Assembly (NCBI GenBank): GCA_016789845.1
Contig: JAEUQA010000083.1
Span: forward strand, 1 to 64,000
Reading direction: 5' to 3'
Source of the DNA: Chromatiales bacterium
GTDB lineage: Bacteria > Pseudomonadota > Gammaproteobacteria > Steroidobacterales > GCA-2729495
Length of the DNA: 64,000 nt
Position 1 is the stretch's first letter; every line of letters starts with the position of its first letter. The notes beneath the pieces were generated by a model. It saw only the letters and a list, made by a program, of their open reading frames with translations, ran no database searches and was not told the DNA's origin. Below, piece by piece: positions 28,202 through 40,594 of the stretch. Position numbers and translations under genes: made by a program.

Positions 28202-29266
28202 TCAGGTTTCCTCGGCATCAAACAGACCGCGGCCGGGGTCGCCCGGGCCGCCCGAATCCACCAGGCCGCGGGGCGCCTGGAGGCCAAAATGCTGGTAGGC
28301 ACGGCGCGTGGCCACCCGGCCCCGGGCCGTTCGGCTCATGAAGCCCTGCTGGATCAGGAAGGGCTCGAGCACGTCCTCGATGGTGCCCCGCTCCTCGCCC
28401 AGCGCCGCGGCCAGTGACTCGACGCCGACCGGCCCGCCGTCGAAGCGCTCGATGATCAGCAGCAGCAGGCGGCGGTCCTGGAGGTCGAAGCCATTGGGGT
28501 CGACATCCAGCAGGTCCATGGCCGAGCGCGCGGTGGCCTCGTCGATGCGGCCATTGCCCTCCACCTGGGCGAAGTCCCGCACCCGCCGGAGCAGGCGGTT
28601 GGCGATCCGCGGGGTGCCCCGGGACCTGTCGGCGAGCTGCCACGCCCCGGCATCGTCGAGCGGCACGCCGAGGATGCGGGACGAACGCAGCAGGATCTCG
28701 TGCAGCTCCTCCCGCCCGTAGAACTCCAGGCGCTGGACGATGCCGAAACGGTCCCGCAGCGGGGACGTGAGCAGGCCGGCCCGGGTGGTGGCGCCCACCA
28801 GCGTGAACGGCGGCAGGTCCAGCTTGATGGACCGGGCGGCCGGCCCCTCGCCGATGACGATATCCAGCTGGAAGTCCTCCATGGCCGGGTACAGGACTTC
28901 CTCGACCACCGGACTCAGCCGGTGGATCTCGTCGACGAAGAGCACGTCCCGGGGTTCCAGGCTGGTCAGCATGGCGGCCAGGTCGCCGGGACGCTCCAGC
29001 ACCGGACCCGACGTGTGGCGCAGGTTGACGCCGAGTTCGTTGGCCAGGATGTTCGCCAGCGTCGTCTTGCCCAGGCCGGGAGGGCCGAAGATGAGCGTGT
29101 GATCCAGCGCCTCGCCCCGCTGCCGGGCGGCGGTGATGAAGACCTGCAGCTGCCGCTTCACGGCCGACTGGCCCACGTAGTCGGCCAGGCGCTGAGGGCG
29201 GATCGAGCGATCGAGCTCGTCGTCACCCAGCGAACCTGTGGTCACCAGCCTGTCGCCGGACACCAT
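28202..29266 (-). CDS. ruvB: Holliday junction branch migration helicase RuvB
   Basis: A 354-residue AAA+ ATPase that drives branch migration with RuvA. Walker A is [13 protein letters not shown] and Walker B is [10 protein letters not shown]. Sensor 1 lies in [11 protein letters not shown], and the arginine-finger/sensor region is followed by the winged-helix domain ([22 protein letters not shown]). It is separated from ruvA and tolQ by only 2 bp on each side. Confidence 0.98.
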   Translation of the reverse strand: MVSGDRLVTTGSLGDDELDRSIRPQRLADYVGQSAVKRQLQVFITAARQRGEALDHTLIFGPPGLGKTTLANILANELGVNLRHTSGPVLERPGDLAAMLTSLEPRDVLFVDEIHRLSPVVEEVLYPAMEDFQLDIVIGEGPAARSIKLDLPPFTLVGATTRAGLLTSPLRDRFGIVQRLEFYGREELHEILLRSSRILGVPLDDAGAWQLADRSRGTPRIANRLLRRVRDFAQVEGNGRIDEATARSAMDLLDVDPNGFDLQDRRLLLLIIERFDGGPVGVESLAAALGEERGTIEDVLEPFLIQQGFMSRTARGRVATRRAYQHFGLQAPRGLVDSGGPGDPGRGLFDAEET

Positions 29267-29268
29267 GC

Positions 29269-29868
29269 TCAGCTCTTCGCCGCGGACCGCAGCACGGCCC
29301 GGAGCAGCTCCTCTGTGGACGTGACCGTCTCCGGCACCCGGTCGAGCATGCGCCGGGCCTCGGGCGCCTTGTAGCCCAGGGCCACGAGGGCATCGAGCGC
29401 CTCGGCGCGGGGATCCGAGGGCGCCATCGCGATGCCGTCACCGCCCCTGCCGCTGGCCAGGCCTGGGTGCTGGACCCGATCGCGCATCTCGATGATCAGG
29501 CGCTCCGCGGTCTTGCGGCCGATGCCGGGCAGGCGGACCAGGGACGCGATGTCCTCGGTCTCGACGGCCCGGACGAAAGCCTCCACGTTCATGCCGGAGA
29601 GCACCCCGAGCGCGGTCTTGGCGCCGACGCCGCTCACCTTCAGCAGGTGGCGGAACAGGCGGCGTTCGGTTTCGGTCGCAAAGCCGAACAGCGTGTGCTG
29701 GTCTTCCCGGACCAGCAGGTGCGTGCGGAGGTGCACGGCCTCGCCCACCGCGGGCAGGCGGAAGCAGGTGGACATGGGCGCCTCGACCTCGTAGCCGACG
29801 CCGCCGACCTCGATCACCAGGAAGGGTGGCTCCTTGTGGGCCAGCACGCCCCGCAGGGAGCCGATCAT
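29269..29868 (-). CDS. ruvA: Holliday junction DNA-binding subunit RuvA
   Basis: A 199-residue protein that binds the four-way junction and loads RuvB. It begins [20 protein letters not shown] and has paired helix-hairpin-helix motifs ([19 protein letters not shown] and [19 protein letters not shown]) and a C-terminal RuvB-contact domain ([20 protein letters not shown]). The start codon overlaps the ruvC stop by four bases (ATGA). Confidence 0.98.
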   Translation of the reverse strand: MIGSLRGVLAHKEPPFLVIEVGGVGYEVEAPMSTCFRLPAVGEAVHLRTHLLVREDQHTLFGFATETERRLFRHLLKVSGVGAKTALGVLSGMNVEAFVRAVETEDIASLVRLPGIGRKTAERLIIEMRDRVQHPGLASGRGGDGIAMAPSDPRAEALDALVALGYKAPEARRMLDRVPETVTSTEELLRAVLRSAAKS

Positions 29869-30452
29869 CGCCGCAACCCCCGGCCGGCAGCGCGCCCCCG
29901 CGGCCGGCCGGCGGTCCGGACCAGCAGCGCGGCGTCGACCGGCGGCAGCGCGGCCAGCCGGGCGCTCAGCGGGCGCGTGTGGGCGTGGCAGAGGGCCACG
30001 GCGAGCGCGTCGGACGCGTCCACCTGCAGGGCATCCCGGTGGTTCAGCAGCACGGCGACCATGTGGCTGACCTGGGCCTTGTCCGCGTGACCGATGCCGA
30101 CGATGGCCTGCTTGACGGCCCGGGCCGCATACTCGTAGACCTCGGCCCCCACGTCGAAGGTGGCGCAGATGGCGGCGGAGCGCGCCTGGCCGAGCTTGAG
30201 GGCCGTGTCGGGATTGCGCGCCAGGAACACCTGCTCGACGGCCACGGCGGCGGGTTGATAGTGGGCCATCAGCTGCTGCACGCCCCGGAAGATGGCCTGC
30301 AGGCGGGCGGGCATGCCTTCGCCGCGGGTGGTCCGGATGCAGCCGCTGGCCACGTGGACCGACCGCCTCCCGTCCGACTCGATGATCCCGTAGCCCGTGA
30401 TCCGCGAGCCGGGATCGATGCCGAGTATCCGGATGGGGCGGCTGGCCAACAT
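29865..30452 (-). CDS. ruvC: Crossover junction endonuclease RuvC
   Basis: A 195-residue resolvase. The acidic active site is visible: Asp in ILGIDPGSRITGYGI, Glu in VAVEQVFLARN and Asp in VDASDALAVALCHAH. It cuts Holliday junctions symmetrically after RuvAB migration. The ATG giving MLASRPIRI was preferred over a TTG directly before it. It lies 16 bp after the yfaZ-like gene and overlaps ruvA by four bases. Confidence 0.97.
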   Translation of the reverse strand: MLASRPIRILGIDPGSRITGYGIIESDGRRSVHVASGCIRTTRGEGMPARLQAIFRGVQQLMAHYQPAAVAVEQVFLARNPDTALKLGQARSAAICATFDVGAEVYEYAARAVKQAIVGIGHADKAQVSHMVAVLLNHRDALQVDASDALAVALCHAHTRPLSARLAALPPVDAALLVRTAGRPRGRAAGRGLRR

Positions 30453-30468
30453 CAAGACCGCAGCGCCA

Positions 30469-31047
30469 TCAGAACCGCAGTTCGAAGCCTATGTGCATGC
30501 CGGTGTCGAAGAGGATGGATGGCCGGTCGTCGTAGTCGGCGCCGGTGTAACGGGCGCCAACGTAGAGCTCCGCCTGCTTCGTGACGCTGTAACCCAGCCG
30601 GATGGTGCCGTCCCAGTACTCGTCGGCATCGCCGCCACTCAGGATGTCCGGCGCCCAGTAGTACTCGCCGTAGACGGCGAACCGGTTGTAGCGCGGAATG
30701 ACCCAGCGCAGGGAGCCGCCGACGCCGAGCGCGTAACCCTCCCGGTTGCCGCCCTCGCCGTCCAGGTAGGCCAGCCGGGCGCCGATGCCACCGGTCAGCT
30801 TCTGACCTCCGGGCACCACGTCACCGACCACGAGCAGCCCGGCATGGACCACGTCGCCCTCGTCACTGTCGGTGAGCCAGCCGGCCTCCAGCCGGAGGCC
30901 GTTGTTGAACCCCGTGGCATAGGTGGCCCGCAGGGCATCGTCATTGAACCCCAGGTTGATCTCGTGGGCGTTGGCCGGCATGCCGATGAGCATGCCAATA
31001 AGGATGGCGGGCAGGCCCGGAAGGGCGAGCCCTGAATGGATTCGCAT
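30469..31047 (-). CDS. YfaZ-family outer-membrane protein
   Basis: A 192-residue protein with a signal peptide (ending MPANA) and a mature sequence starting HEINLGFNDDALRATYATG, the type of start seen in YfaZ outer-membrane barrels. Strands such as NRFAVYGEYYWAPDIL and AELYVGARYTGADYDD and a C-terminal HIGFELRF ending in Phe fit a barrel. The function of the family is unknown. The ATG has GGGAG six bases upstream. It lies 44 bp after lpd and 16 bp before ruvC, linking the suc and ruv-tol genes into one co-directional run. Confidence 0.8.
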   Translation of the reverse strand: MRIHSGLALPGLPAILIGMLIGMPANAHEINLGFNDDALRATYATGFNNGLRLEAGWLTDSDEGDVVHAGLLVVGDVVPGGQKLTGGIGARLAYLDGEGGNREGYALGVGGSLRWVIPRYNRFAVYGEYYWAPDILSGGDADEYWDGTIRLGYSVTKQAELYVGARYTGADYDDRPSILFDTGMHIGFELRF

Positions 31048-31091
31048 AACGCACTCCCCGCAACAACGGGCCAATGATAACCGAATTGGAA

Positions 31092-32540
31092 TCAGTGATT
31101 GATGGCGTGCAGGGCCCGGCGGTCCACCGACAGGGCCGCCTCGTGCAGCGCCTCGGTCAGGGTCGGGTGCGCGTGGATGACGCGTTGCAGATCCTCGGCG
31201 CTGGCCTCGAATTCCATGGCCACCACCGCCTCGCCGATCAGCTCGCCAGCCATGGGGCCCACGATGTGCACCCCGAGGACCTGGTCCGTGGTGGCGTCAG
31301 CCAGCACCTTGACGAGGCCGGCTGCCTGCTCCATGGCCTTCGCCCGCCCGCTGGCCGCGAAGTTGAAGGTTCCAGCCTTGTAGGCCACGCGGGCTTCCTT
31401 CAGCTGCTCCTCCGTCTGACCGACCCAGGCGATCTCCGGCGTGGTGTAGATGACGCTGGGGATGACCGCGTAGTTGACGTGCCCGAGGCGGCCGGCGATG
31501 AGGTCGGCCACCATCACGCCCTCCTCCGAGCCCTTGTGGGCCAGCATGGGCCCGCGGACCACGTCGCCCACCGCCCAGACGTTCGGGGCTGAGGTGCGGC
31601 AGTCGGAGTCCACCTCGATGAACCCCCGGTCGGAGAGCTGCACGCCGGCCAGCGGATCGAGCAGGTCCCGGGTTTCCGGCCGGCGGCCGACAGCCACGAT
31701 CAGCCGGTCCACTTCGAGCGTGTGACGGCCGCGGTCGTCCTCGTAGGTCACGGCGACGCCGGCGGGACCGCGCTCGGCGGCGGTGACCTTGGCGCCCAGC
31801 CGGATGTCGAGGCCCTGCTTCTTGAACTGGCGCTGGGCATCCTTGGCGATCTGGCCGTCCGCCATCGCGAGGAAGCGGTCCAGGGCCTCGAGCACCGTGA
31901 CCTGGGCGCCGAGGCGCTGCCAGACACTGCCCAGTTCCAGCCCGATCACGCCCGCGCCGATCACGCCCAGGCGGGCGGGAACGGCCGTCAGCTCGAGGGC
32001 CCCCCAGGAATCGATGATGGCCTCGCCGTCGAACCGGGCGAAGGGCAGCTCGATCGGCGTGGAGCCCGTCGCGAGGACCACGTGGTCCGCTTCCAGCAGC
32101 TCGGGCTCGCCCCCGTGGGGGGTGTAGCGCACCTTGTTGCCGGGCAGGAGATGACCCCGCCCGAAGAGCCCCGTGACGCCGTTCGACTTGAACAGTCCCT
32201 GGATGCCCCCGGTGAACTGCCGGACGATGGCCGCCTTGCGCGCCTGCATGGCGGCCAGGTCGAGCTCGGGACTGCCGACGCGGATGCCGTGGCTCGCGAA
32301 CTCGTGCCCGGCCCGGTGAAACAGCTCGGAGGATTCCAGCAGGGCCTTCGACGGGATGCAGCCGGCGTTCAGGCACGTGCCGCCAAACGCCGGCGCGCCG
32401 TCCCGGCCCTGCCAGGCGTCGATGCAGGCGACCCGCAGGCCGTTCTGCGCGGCGCGGATGGCGCCCACATAGCCGGCGGGGCCGCCGCCGATCACGATGA
32501 CGTCGTACTTGCTTCCGCCGGAGGCGCCTGCAGGGGCCAC
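31092..32540 (-). CDS. lpd: Dihydrolipoyl dehydrogenase (E3)
   Basis: A 482-residue flavoprotein that reoxidises dihydrolipoamide on E2 and passes electrons to NAD+. The FAD motif GGGPAGYVGAIRAAQNG, redox disulfide GGTCLNAGCIPSKALL, NAD motif GVIGAGVIGLELGSVW and C-terminal catalytic His-Glu (AHPTLTEALHEA) are all present. It lies 3 bp after sucB, so it is most likely the E3 of the 2-oxoglutarate dehydrogenase complex, though it may also serve pyruvate dehydrogenase. Confidence 0.97.
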   Translation of the reverse strand: MAPAGASGGSKYDVIVIGGGPAGYVGAIRAAQNGLRVACIDAWQGRDGAPAFGGTCLNAGCIPSKALLESSELFHRAGHEFASHGIRVGSPELDLAAMQARKAAIVRQFTGGIQGLFKSNGVTGLFGRGHLLPGNKVRYTPHGGEPELLEADHVVLATGSTPIELPFARFDGEAIIDSWGALELTAVPARLGVIGAGVIGLELGSVWQRLGAQVTVLEALDRFLAMADGQIAKDAQRQFKKQGLDIRLGAKVTAAERGPAGVAVTYEDDRGRHTLEVDRLIVAVGRRPETRDLLDPLAGVQLSDRGFIEVDSDCRTSAPNVWAVGDVVRGPMLAHKGSEEGVMVADLIAGRLGHVNYAVIPSVIYTTPEIAWVGQTEEQLKEARVAYKAGTFNFAASGRAKAMEQAAGLVKVLADATTDQVLGVHIVGPMAGELIGEAVVAMEFEASAEDLQRVIHAHPTLTEALHEAALSVDRRALHAINH

Positions 32541-32543
32541 GCC

Positions 32544-33785
32544 TCAGACCCCCAGCAGCAGGCGGGCGGGATCCTCGAGCGCGGCCTTCATCGCGACGAG
32601 GAACTGCACGGCCTCGCGGCCGTCGATGATCCGGTGATCGTAGGTGAGCGCCAGGTACATGATCGGGCGGACGACGATCTGGCCGTCCACCACGACGGGC
32701 CGGTCCTGGATCTTGTGCATGCCGAGGATGCCGCTCTGGGGCGGGTTGAGGATCGGCGTCGAGAGCAGCGAGCCGAACACGCCGCCGTTGGTGATCGTGA
32801 AGGTGCCCCCCGTCAGGTCCTCCATGCCCAGGGCGCCCTCCCGGGCCTTCCGGCCGAAGTCATTGATCGCGCCCTCGATGCCGGCGAAGCTGAACCGGTC
32901 CGCATCCCGCAGCACGGGCACGATCAGGCCGCGGTCCGTGGAGACCGCGATGCCGATGTCGTAGTAGTCGTGGTAGACGATCTCGCCGCCCTCGACCGAC
33001 GCATTGACCACCGGGAAGCGGTGCAGCGCCTCGATGGCGGCCTTGACGAAGAAGCCCATGAAGCCGAGCCGCACGCCGTGCTGCTTCTCGAAGGCGTCCT
33101 TGTAGCGGGCGCGGAGGGCCATCACGGCCGACATGTCCACCTCGTTGAAGGTGGTCAGCATGGCCGCCGTCTGCTGGGCCTCGACCATGCGCTCGGCGAT
33201 GCGGGTGCGCAGGCGGCTCATGGCCACCCGCCGTTCGGCGCGACCGCCGGCCGCGGGGACCATCGCCGGGGCACTGGACGGTGCCCGGGCGGCAGCCGGC
33301 GCCGGGCTGGCGGGCGTGGCAGCCGCCGTGGCCTGCAGGACGTCCGACTTCAGGATCCGGCCATCCCGGCCCGTGCCCCGCACCGTCGCCGGATCGATGC
33401 CCTTCTCTTCCAGCACACGGCGGGCGGCGGGGCCCGTCTTGCCCGCGCTCCGGCCGGCAGCCGCCGCCACCGGGACGACGACGGCGGCTGGCGCCTGGAC
33501 CGCGCCCGCCGCCGGGGCGGCGGCGGCCTTCGCCACCTCGCCTTCGGCGGCCGGGTCGAGCATGGCCAGCAGCTGGCCGCTGGTCACCGTGCTGCCGCCC
33601 TTCACGCGCAGCTCCCGGAGCACGCCCCGGGCGGGCGCGGGCACCTCGAGCACCACCTTGTCGGTCTCCAGGTCAGCGAGGTTCTCGTCGCGCTCGACGA
33701 CGTCGCCGACGGCCTTGTGCCAGGAAACGAGGGTGGCGTCGGCGACGGATTCAGGCAGGCGCGGGACTTTGACTTCGATGCTCAT
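32544..33785 (-). CDS. sucB: 2-oxoglutarate dehydrogenase E2 (dihydrolipoyl succinyltransferase)
   Basis: A 413-residue E2 core protein. The lipoyl domain (residues 1-76) has the lipoylated Lys in [14 protein letters not shown]. An Ala/Pro-rich linker follows, then the peripheral-subunit-binding domain ([20 protein letters not shown]), a second linker and the catalytic domain with active-site His in [16 protein letters not shown]. The start [14 protein letters not shown] is typical; the frame continues upstream into sucA but that part is not E2. It lies 32 bp after sucA and 3 bp before lpd. Confidence 0.97.
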   Translation of the reverse strand: MSIEVKVPRLPESVADATLVSWHKAVGDVVERDENLADLETDKVVLEVPAPARGVLRELRVKGGSTVTSGQLLAMLDPAAEGEVAKAAAAPAAGAVQAPAAVVVPVAAAAGRSAGKTGPAARRVLEEKGIDPATVRGTGRDGRILKSDVLQATAAATPASPAPAAARAPSSAPAMVPAAGGRAERRVAMSRLRTRIAERMVEAQQTAAMLTTFNEVDMSAVMALRARYKDAFEKQHGVRLGFMGFFVKAAIEALHRFPVVNASVEGGEIVYHDYYDIGIAVSTDRGLIVPVLRDADRFSFAGIEGAINDFGRKAREGALGMEDLTGGTFTITNGGVFGSLLSTPILNPPQSGILGMHKIQDRPVVVDGQIVVRPIMYLALTYDHRIIDGREAVQFLVAMKAALEDPARLLLGV

Positions 33786-33817
33786 GTTCTGTTGCTTCAG
33801 GGTCGACTGGGGCGGGT

Positions 33818-36679
<2,862 letters not shown>

Positions 36680-36706
36680 GGGGGTCCCGTACAGTCCGGA
36701 GGCGCC

Positions 36707-36734
36707 ACTATAAGTATGTAGCGTCCGGGATCAA
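36707..36734 (-). promoter_or_regulatory. Sigma-70-type promoter upstream of sucA
   Basis: On the minus strand TTGATC (36734-36729) and TATAGT (36712-36707) are 16 bp apart. The predicted start site is about 20 bases upstream of the sucA ATG. It is one of the better -35/-10 pairs in the window and stands in front of the longest co-directional gene run. Confidence 0.6.
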
Positions 36735-36779
36735 GGAGAAATTGGCGGAATTGCCCCGCGGCCGGGGGCACCGCAGCGC

Positions 36780-37346
36780 CTAGTCGGACCAGGGTCGCCA
36801 GTGGAACGGCAGGTCGGTGACATACACCGTGAAGAGCCACAGCTCCCAGACGATGAGGGCCGCGTAACCGGCGCAGAAGAACTGCAGCACGCGGAACACC
36901 GGGATCACGCCCAGAAACTGCCGGCGCGCGGCGACGCCGAGCAGGACGACGCTGACGCCGGTGACGCCGATCTTCAACGCGAGGAAGCGCTCGATGTCGT
37001 GGGTGATCAGCGCGTCCATGAGCACGTTCATCTCCTCGGCGCCGACGGCCAGGAGGTTCAGCGTGAAGAGCGCGTCGGCACAGCACATGAGGAGGATCGC
37101 GAGGGCGAGGTAGAGCACCCGCGGCTCGTGCCAGTCGAGGAAGATGCGGTCGTGGTCGCCATCCCGGCGGCCGATGCGGCGGCGTGGCCGGAAGCTCCCG
37201 TAGGCAAAGGACCAGGCCGAGTGGCTGCGGCGCTCGCTGTCGCGCCGTTCGGCACGGTGCGGCCCTGAAGGGCCATTTCCGCCCGCCCTGGCCAGCCAGT
37301 CGCGCCAGGGCCTGCGGAGCGGCCCGCCGGTGTTGTCATCCCCCAC
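36780..37346 (-). CDS. DUF5658-like membrane protein
   Basis: A 188-residue protein with an Arg-rich, poorly ordered N-terminus (about 70 residues), then DWHEPRVLYLALAILLMCCADALFTLNLLAVGAEEMNVLMDALI and two further helices (ALKIGVTGVSVVLLGVAA, VFRVLQFFCAGYAALIVWELW). The D-A-x-F-T-L-N-L-L plus E-E-x-N layout is what I associate with the uncharacterised DUF5658 family. Translation appears to start at GTG with GAGAAG upstream. It is on the same strand as, and 73 bp after, the 37420 membrane-protein gene. Function unknown. Confidence 0.6.
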   Translation of the reverse strand: MGDDNTGGPLRRPWRDWLARAGGNGPSGPHRAERRDSERRSHSAWSFAYGSFRPRRRIGRRDGDHDRIFLDWHEPRVLYLALAILLMCCADALFTLNLLAVGAEEMNVLMDALITHDIERFLALKIGVTGVSVVLLGVAARRQFLGVIPVFRVLQFFCAGYAALIVWELWLFTVYVTDLPFHWRPWSD

Positions 37347-37419
37347 GGCTTGCTTCTCTGTGGACTCCGCAGGAAATGATAGGGGCCGGGAGAGCGGGCG
37401 CGCCGGACCCAGTTCGCAC

Positions 37420-38403
37420 TTACGCCGGCCGGAGCGCCCGCTGCCCGCCCAGCACCAGCAGCGCCAGGACGAACACGCCGGCCAGCAGCGTGAGGGGAAT
37501 GCCCGCCAGCTCGGGCAGCCGGTCGAAGCCCCGCTCCGAGTAGAGCACCGCGACGCCGGCGGCGTAGCCGAAGGCGATCAGCCAGCGCGCGCGGCGGGAA
37601 AGGCCGAGGCCGTGCATCTGGGTGATGACGAACATGGCCAGGCCGCCCATGAGGAACATCTGCCAGCCCTGCCCGGCGAGGTAGGCGACCATGGCGCCGT
37701 GGATGGCGAAGGTGACCTCGAGGACGACCGTCCACCGGCGGTTCACGTGGGCCCGGGTGAAGAACAGGCTCCCCTGCAGCATCAGGAGGAACATGTAGAA
37801 GAAGCCGAACAGGTGGCCCCAGGTGTCCTCCATCGGGTGGTACCAGAAGGTGTAGATCGTCGCCCAGGCAAAGAAGTAGCCGTGGTAGCGCCGCACGAAG
37901 GGTCCGGCCTTCTCGGCCCAGGTGGAGCCGACGCCGAAGACGAGCCCCCGCCTCCGGTTCTCCATGAGGAGCACCGCGACCAGGAGGATGATGACGGACC
38001 ACTGGGCCGTGGCCTCGTGCACGTCCTGGGCGAGCCCGTCGTACCAGACCTGGGTCTGGATGAAATGCAGCCCGATGAAGACGGCGTTCACGGCGAGCGC
38101 CAGCACGTTGAAGCGGTGCAGGCCGCCCGTGTAGGCGGGACGTTCCTGCTGGGCGGTCCAGATGAGCCACCAGATGGCGACCTGGTGCAGCAGGTAGCCG
38201 CCCCACGCCGTGGCCCGCGACGCCACCGTGGGTTCCACCAGCTGCCACTCGTACCAGAAGCCCGGACGGTCCGGCGTCAGGGCACCGGGCTGCAGCCAGT
38301 GGGCGCCCGCGTACCAGATCAGGCCCGTGAAGGCGAAGCTGAAGGCGATGCCGCCCCACAGTGCCGTGCTGCTGTCCCTGCCTGCGTTCATGGCGCGCAT
38401 CAT
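37420..38403 (-). CDS. Polytopic membrane protein of unknown function
   Basis: About 327 residues with roughly nine or ten membrane spans, many rich in Trp, His and Tyr (ATIYTFWYHPMEDTWGHLFGFFYMFLLML, VTFAIHGAMVAYLAGQGWQMF). Conserved-looking histidines occur in GGYLLHQVAIWWLIW, GLHFIQTQVWY and WYHPMEDTWGH, which could bind metal or heme, but I do not recognise a family. The start is uncertain: three ATGs lie within 15 bases and none has a convincing Shine-Dalgarno; the outermost is used here. The divergent HicB-like gene begins 117 bp away. Confidence 0.55.
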   Translation of the reverse strand: MMRAMNAGRDSSTALWGGIAFSFAFTGLIWYAGAHWLQPGALTPDRPGFWYEWQLVEPTVASRATAWGGYLLHQVAIWWLIWTAQQERPAYTGGLHRFNVLALAVNAVFIGLHFIQTQVWYDGLAQDVHEATAQWSVIILLVAVLLMENRRRGLVFGVGSTWAEKAGPFVRRYHGYFFAWATIYTFWYHPMEDTWGHLFGFFYMFLLMLQGSLFFTRAHVNRRWTVVLEVTFAIHGAMVAYLAGQGWQMFLMGGLAMFVITQMHGLGLSRRARWLIAFGYAAGVAVLYSERGFDRLPELAGIPLTLLAGVFVLALLVLGGQRALRPA

Positions 38404-38461
38404 TCGCGGTGTTCGCCCCCCGGGGCAACCCGGATTTGCCGCAGGGGCCGCGACGCGGCCG

Positions 38462-38490
38462 TTGCCCTCCATGCTGCGGCCGCGTATAAG
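38462..38490 (+). promoter_or_regulatory. Sigma-70-type promoter for the HicB-like gene
   Basis: TTGCCC at 38462-38467 and TATAAG at 38485-38490 are exactly 17 bp apart. The predicted start is about 23 bases before the ATG of the small HicB-like gene. This supports the small gene as a real, independently transcribed unit. Confidence 0.6.
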
Positions 38491-38519
38491 CCCCGCGGTC
38501 ACCGACCGGATCACGACCG

Positions 38520-38825
38520 ATGCTATTTGCCGTTGCACTCCTGAAAACCGCCGACGGCAGCCTGCGCGCCGTCGCGCCGGACCTGGCCAACTGCGACCTG
38601 GCCGGAGCGACGGAACAGGAACTGCTGCCGAAGCTTCGCCTGGCGATCGAGGGGGAGCTGACCCGCCTGCTGCTGGCTGGCCACGCCTTGCCTGACACGA
38701 GGAATGGCGAGCCGGCGCAAGGTTTCAGCCCGGCAGGCACGTTTCAGGGGCCGGCCCGGTGGCTCACCATCCACATCAACATCGGCCACCTGCAGGCCCT
38801 CGCCCGGCACCAGGCCGGACGCTGA
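38520..38825 (+). CDS. Orphan HicB-like small protein
   Basis: A 101-residue protein. Residues 1-58 follow the HicB antitoxin plan: a first strand (MLFAVALLKTADG), then LRAVAPDLANCDLAGATEQELLPKL matching the PDLPGC...G.T.EEAL pattern, then a helix (RLAIEGELTRLLLAGHALP). The C-terminal 40 residues, WLTIHINIGHLQ included, do not show a clear DNA-binding domain. No hicA-like toxin gene lies beside it. HicB-fold proteins without toxin partners exist and are poorly understood. It has its own promoter and ends six bases from the convergent SDR gene. Confidence 0.55.
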   Translation: MLFAVALLKTADGSLRAVAPDLANCDLAGATEQELLPKLRLAIEGELTRLLLAGHALPDTRNGEPAQGFSPAGTFQGPARWLTIHINIGHLQALARHQAGR

Positions 38826-38831
38826 CGGCCG

Positions 38832-39548
38832 CTACCAGGGAATCGTCTCCCCGTTATACCGGGTGAAGGTGCCGGTGCGGGACAGGTCGAGACCCGCGAT
38901 CACCCGCCGGAGGCCCGTAATGCTTTCCTCCACGCCGAGCAACGCCGCGTCACCTCCGAGCTTCGTCCTGACGTAGCCCGGGCAGACTGCCGCGCAGCTG
39001 ATGCCCCTGGGCTTCAGCGCGATCGCCAGCATGGTCACGACCTTGTTCAGCGCCGCCTTGCTCGAGCAGTAGGCGAAGGTCGGGTAGATCCCCTCCACGT
39101 TCGAGCCGGTGGTGCTGGAGACGAAGACCATGAGCTTCCGCCCGCTCGCCGCGACGTGCTCCACGAAGGCCTCCGCCACCTTGGCCGGCGACAGGGTGTT
39201 GATCTCCAGCACCCGCCGCCATTCCGCGTAGTTGATCGTCCCGAAGTGCTGCTCGTGGATCCGGCTGCGAGCCGGGTCCCGCGGGCCGATGTCGCCCGCG
39301 TTGTTGATGAGGATGTCGACGGGCTGGCCGCGGTATTTCGCGGCCAGGGCGTCGATGGCCCCGTGATCGGTGACGTCCAGCGCCTCGACCCGGATGGTTG
39401 CAGGATGGCGGGCAGCGAGAGCGCGCAGCTCACCAGCGCCAGCCGGATCCCGGCAGGTCGCGAGCACGGTGGCGCCGTCGGCCGCGTACTGCCGCGTGAG
39501 CTCGAGGCCCAGGCCCCGGCTCGCCCCGGTGATGAGGACGACCGTCAT
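38832..39548 (-). CDS. Short-chain dehydrogenase/reductase (SDR), C-factor/sniffer-like
   Basis: A 238-residue classical SDR. The nucleotide motif is VLITGASRGLGLELTRQYA, followed by LDVTDH, the structural ILINNAG, catalytic Ser in FVSSTTGS and the YCSSK (Tyr-x3-Lys) pair. It should reduce or oxidise a carbonyl or alcohol with NAD(P)(H); the substrate is unknown. The ATG overlaps the stop of the exchanger gene by four bases (ATGA), so the two are translationally coupled. An upstream in-frame ATG would extend into the exchanger and is rejected. Confidence 0.88.
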   Translation of the reverse strand: MTVVLITGASRGLGLELTRQYAADGATVLATCRDPAGAGELRALAARHPATIRVEALDVTDHGAIDALAAKYRGQPVDILINNAGDIGPRDPARSRIHEQHFGTINYAEWRRVLEINTLSPAKVAEAFVEHVAASGRKLMVFVSSTTGSNVEGIYPTFAYCSSKAALNKVVTMLAIALKPRGISCAAVCPGYVRTKLGGDAALLGVEESITGLRRVIAGLDLSRTGTFTRYNGETIPW

Positions 39549-40576
39549 GAGAAAGCCCCGCTGATGATCAGGCCGATGCCGGTGAGGTAGAGCAGGTAGC
39601 ACAGCCCGTTGATGGTGAGATGGCGCACCTGCAGCCCGCCGTGGGTGACATGCCAGCGCAGCCAGAGCGTGGCCAGCAGCGCGAAGACCATGGCCACGAC
39701 CACCGGCGCCTCCGGCTGCCAGGGGGTGGCCACCAGGCCGAGCGCCGGCAGCAGCGTGCCCTGGAACACCATCGCGCCCGTCAGGTTGCCGACGGCGAGG
39801 GTGTCCTTCCGCCGCCGGATCCAGAGGATGCTGTTGACCTTCTCCGGCAGCTCCGTGGCGACGGGAATGATGAGGAGCGAGAGGATGAGCGCCGAGATGG
39901 CGAGCAGCACGGACAACTGCTCCACCGCAAAGATGAAGGCCTTGGCGCCGCCCACCAGCAGCCCGAAGCCCAGCAGGATCTGCAGGAGCACCACGGGCAT
40001 GGCATCGGGGAGGCCGAGGCGGCAGAGGTACAGCACGTTATCGGCGGTGGTCCCGTGCCCCTCCTCCACCAGCCCCGCGGAACTGCGCAGCGTCCGCACC
40101 ACGTAGTAGAAGTAGAGCAGCACCAGGGCCACGGCCAGCGCGATCCGGACGAGGCCGCCGTACTGCCAGTCAGCCGGCGGCAGCAGCCCGAGGGCCGCGA
40201 GGACGTAGGCCACCAGGAAGAAGTCCAGGTCCCGCCGGGTCCCTGTCGCCTCGGGCATGACGGGTCCGCGGAAACCGCGCACGCCCAGCGCCGCGGCGCC
40301 CATCAGGAAGAACGCCAGGGTGGAGAGCATGAGCGGCGCGCCGATGATCGCGCCCACGCCGATGGCGTGGTTGACCGCCATGTCCTCGCCGCCGGCCACC
40401 ACCGCCAGCACGGGGACCATCGTCTCCGGCATGGCCGTGCCGACCGCGGCGAACAGCGACCCCGTGACGCCCTCCGAGATCTTCAGCCGCTGGCCCAGAT
40501 GCTCCAGCGCGTTGGTGAAGACTTCGGCGGCGACCAGGATCGCGGCGAGGGAGCCGAGGAGGAAGAGCCAGATCAT
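39545..40576 (-). CDS. Cation/calcium exchanger (CaCA family, YrbG-like)
   Basis: A 343-residue inner-membrane antiporter with about ten helices. The two signature alpha-repeats are present: LFAAVGTAMPETMVPVLAVV in the N-terminal half and LSLLIIPVATELPEKVNSIL in the C-terminal half, each with the ion-binding Pro-Glu. Such proteins exchange Ca2+ (or another cation) for Na+ or H+; the ion cannot be read from sequence. It lies 18 bp after tRNA-Arg and overlaps the SDR gene by four bases. Confidence 0.88.
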   Translation of the reverse strand: MIWLFLLGSLAAILVAAEVFTNALEHLGQRLKISEGVTGSLFAAVGTAMPETMVPVLAVVAGGEDMAVNHAIGVGAIIGAPLMLSTLAFFLMGAAALGVRGFRGPVMPEATGTRRDLDFFLVAYVLAALGLLPPADWQYGGLVRIALAVALVLLYFYYVVRTLRSSAGLVEEGHGTTADNVLYLCRLGLPDAMPVVLLQILLGFGLLVGGAKAFIFAVEQLSVLLAISALILSLLIIPVATELPEKVNSILWIRRRKDTLAVGNLTGAMVFQGTLLPALGLVATPWQPEAPVVVAMVFALLATLWLRWHVTHGGLQVRHLTINGLCYLLYLTGIGLIISGAFS

Positions 40577-40594
40577 CTGTCCAGGTTCAAACAG

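Noticed and set aside
38520..39548. A toxin-antitoxin pair formed by the HicB-like gene and its neighbour
   Set aside because: The neighbour is a convergent SDR with full catalytic motifs, not a HicA toxin.
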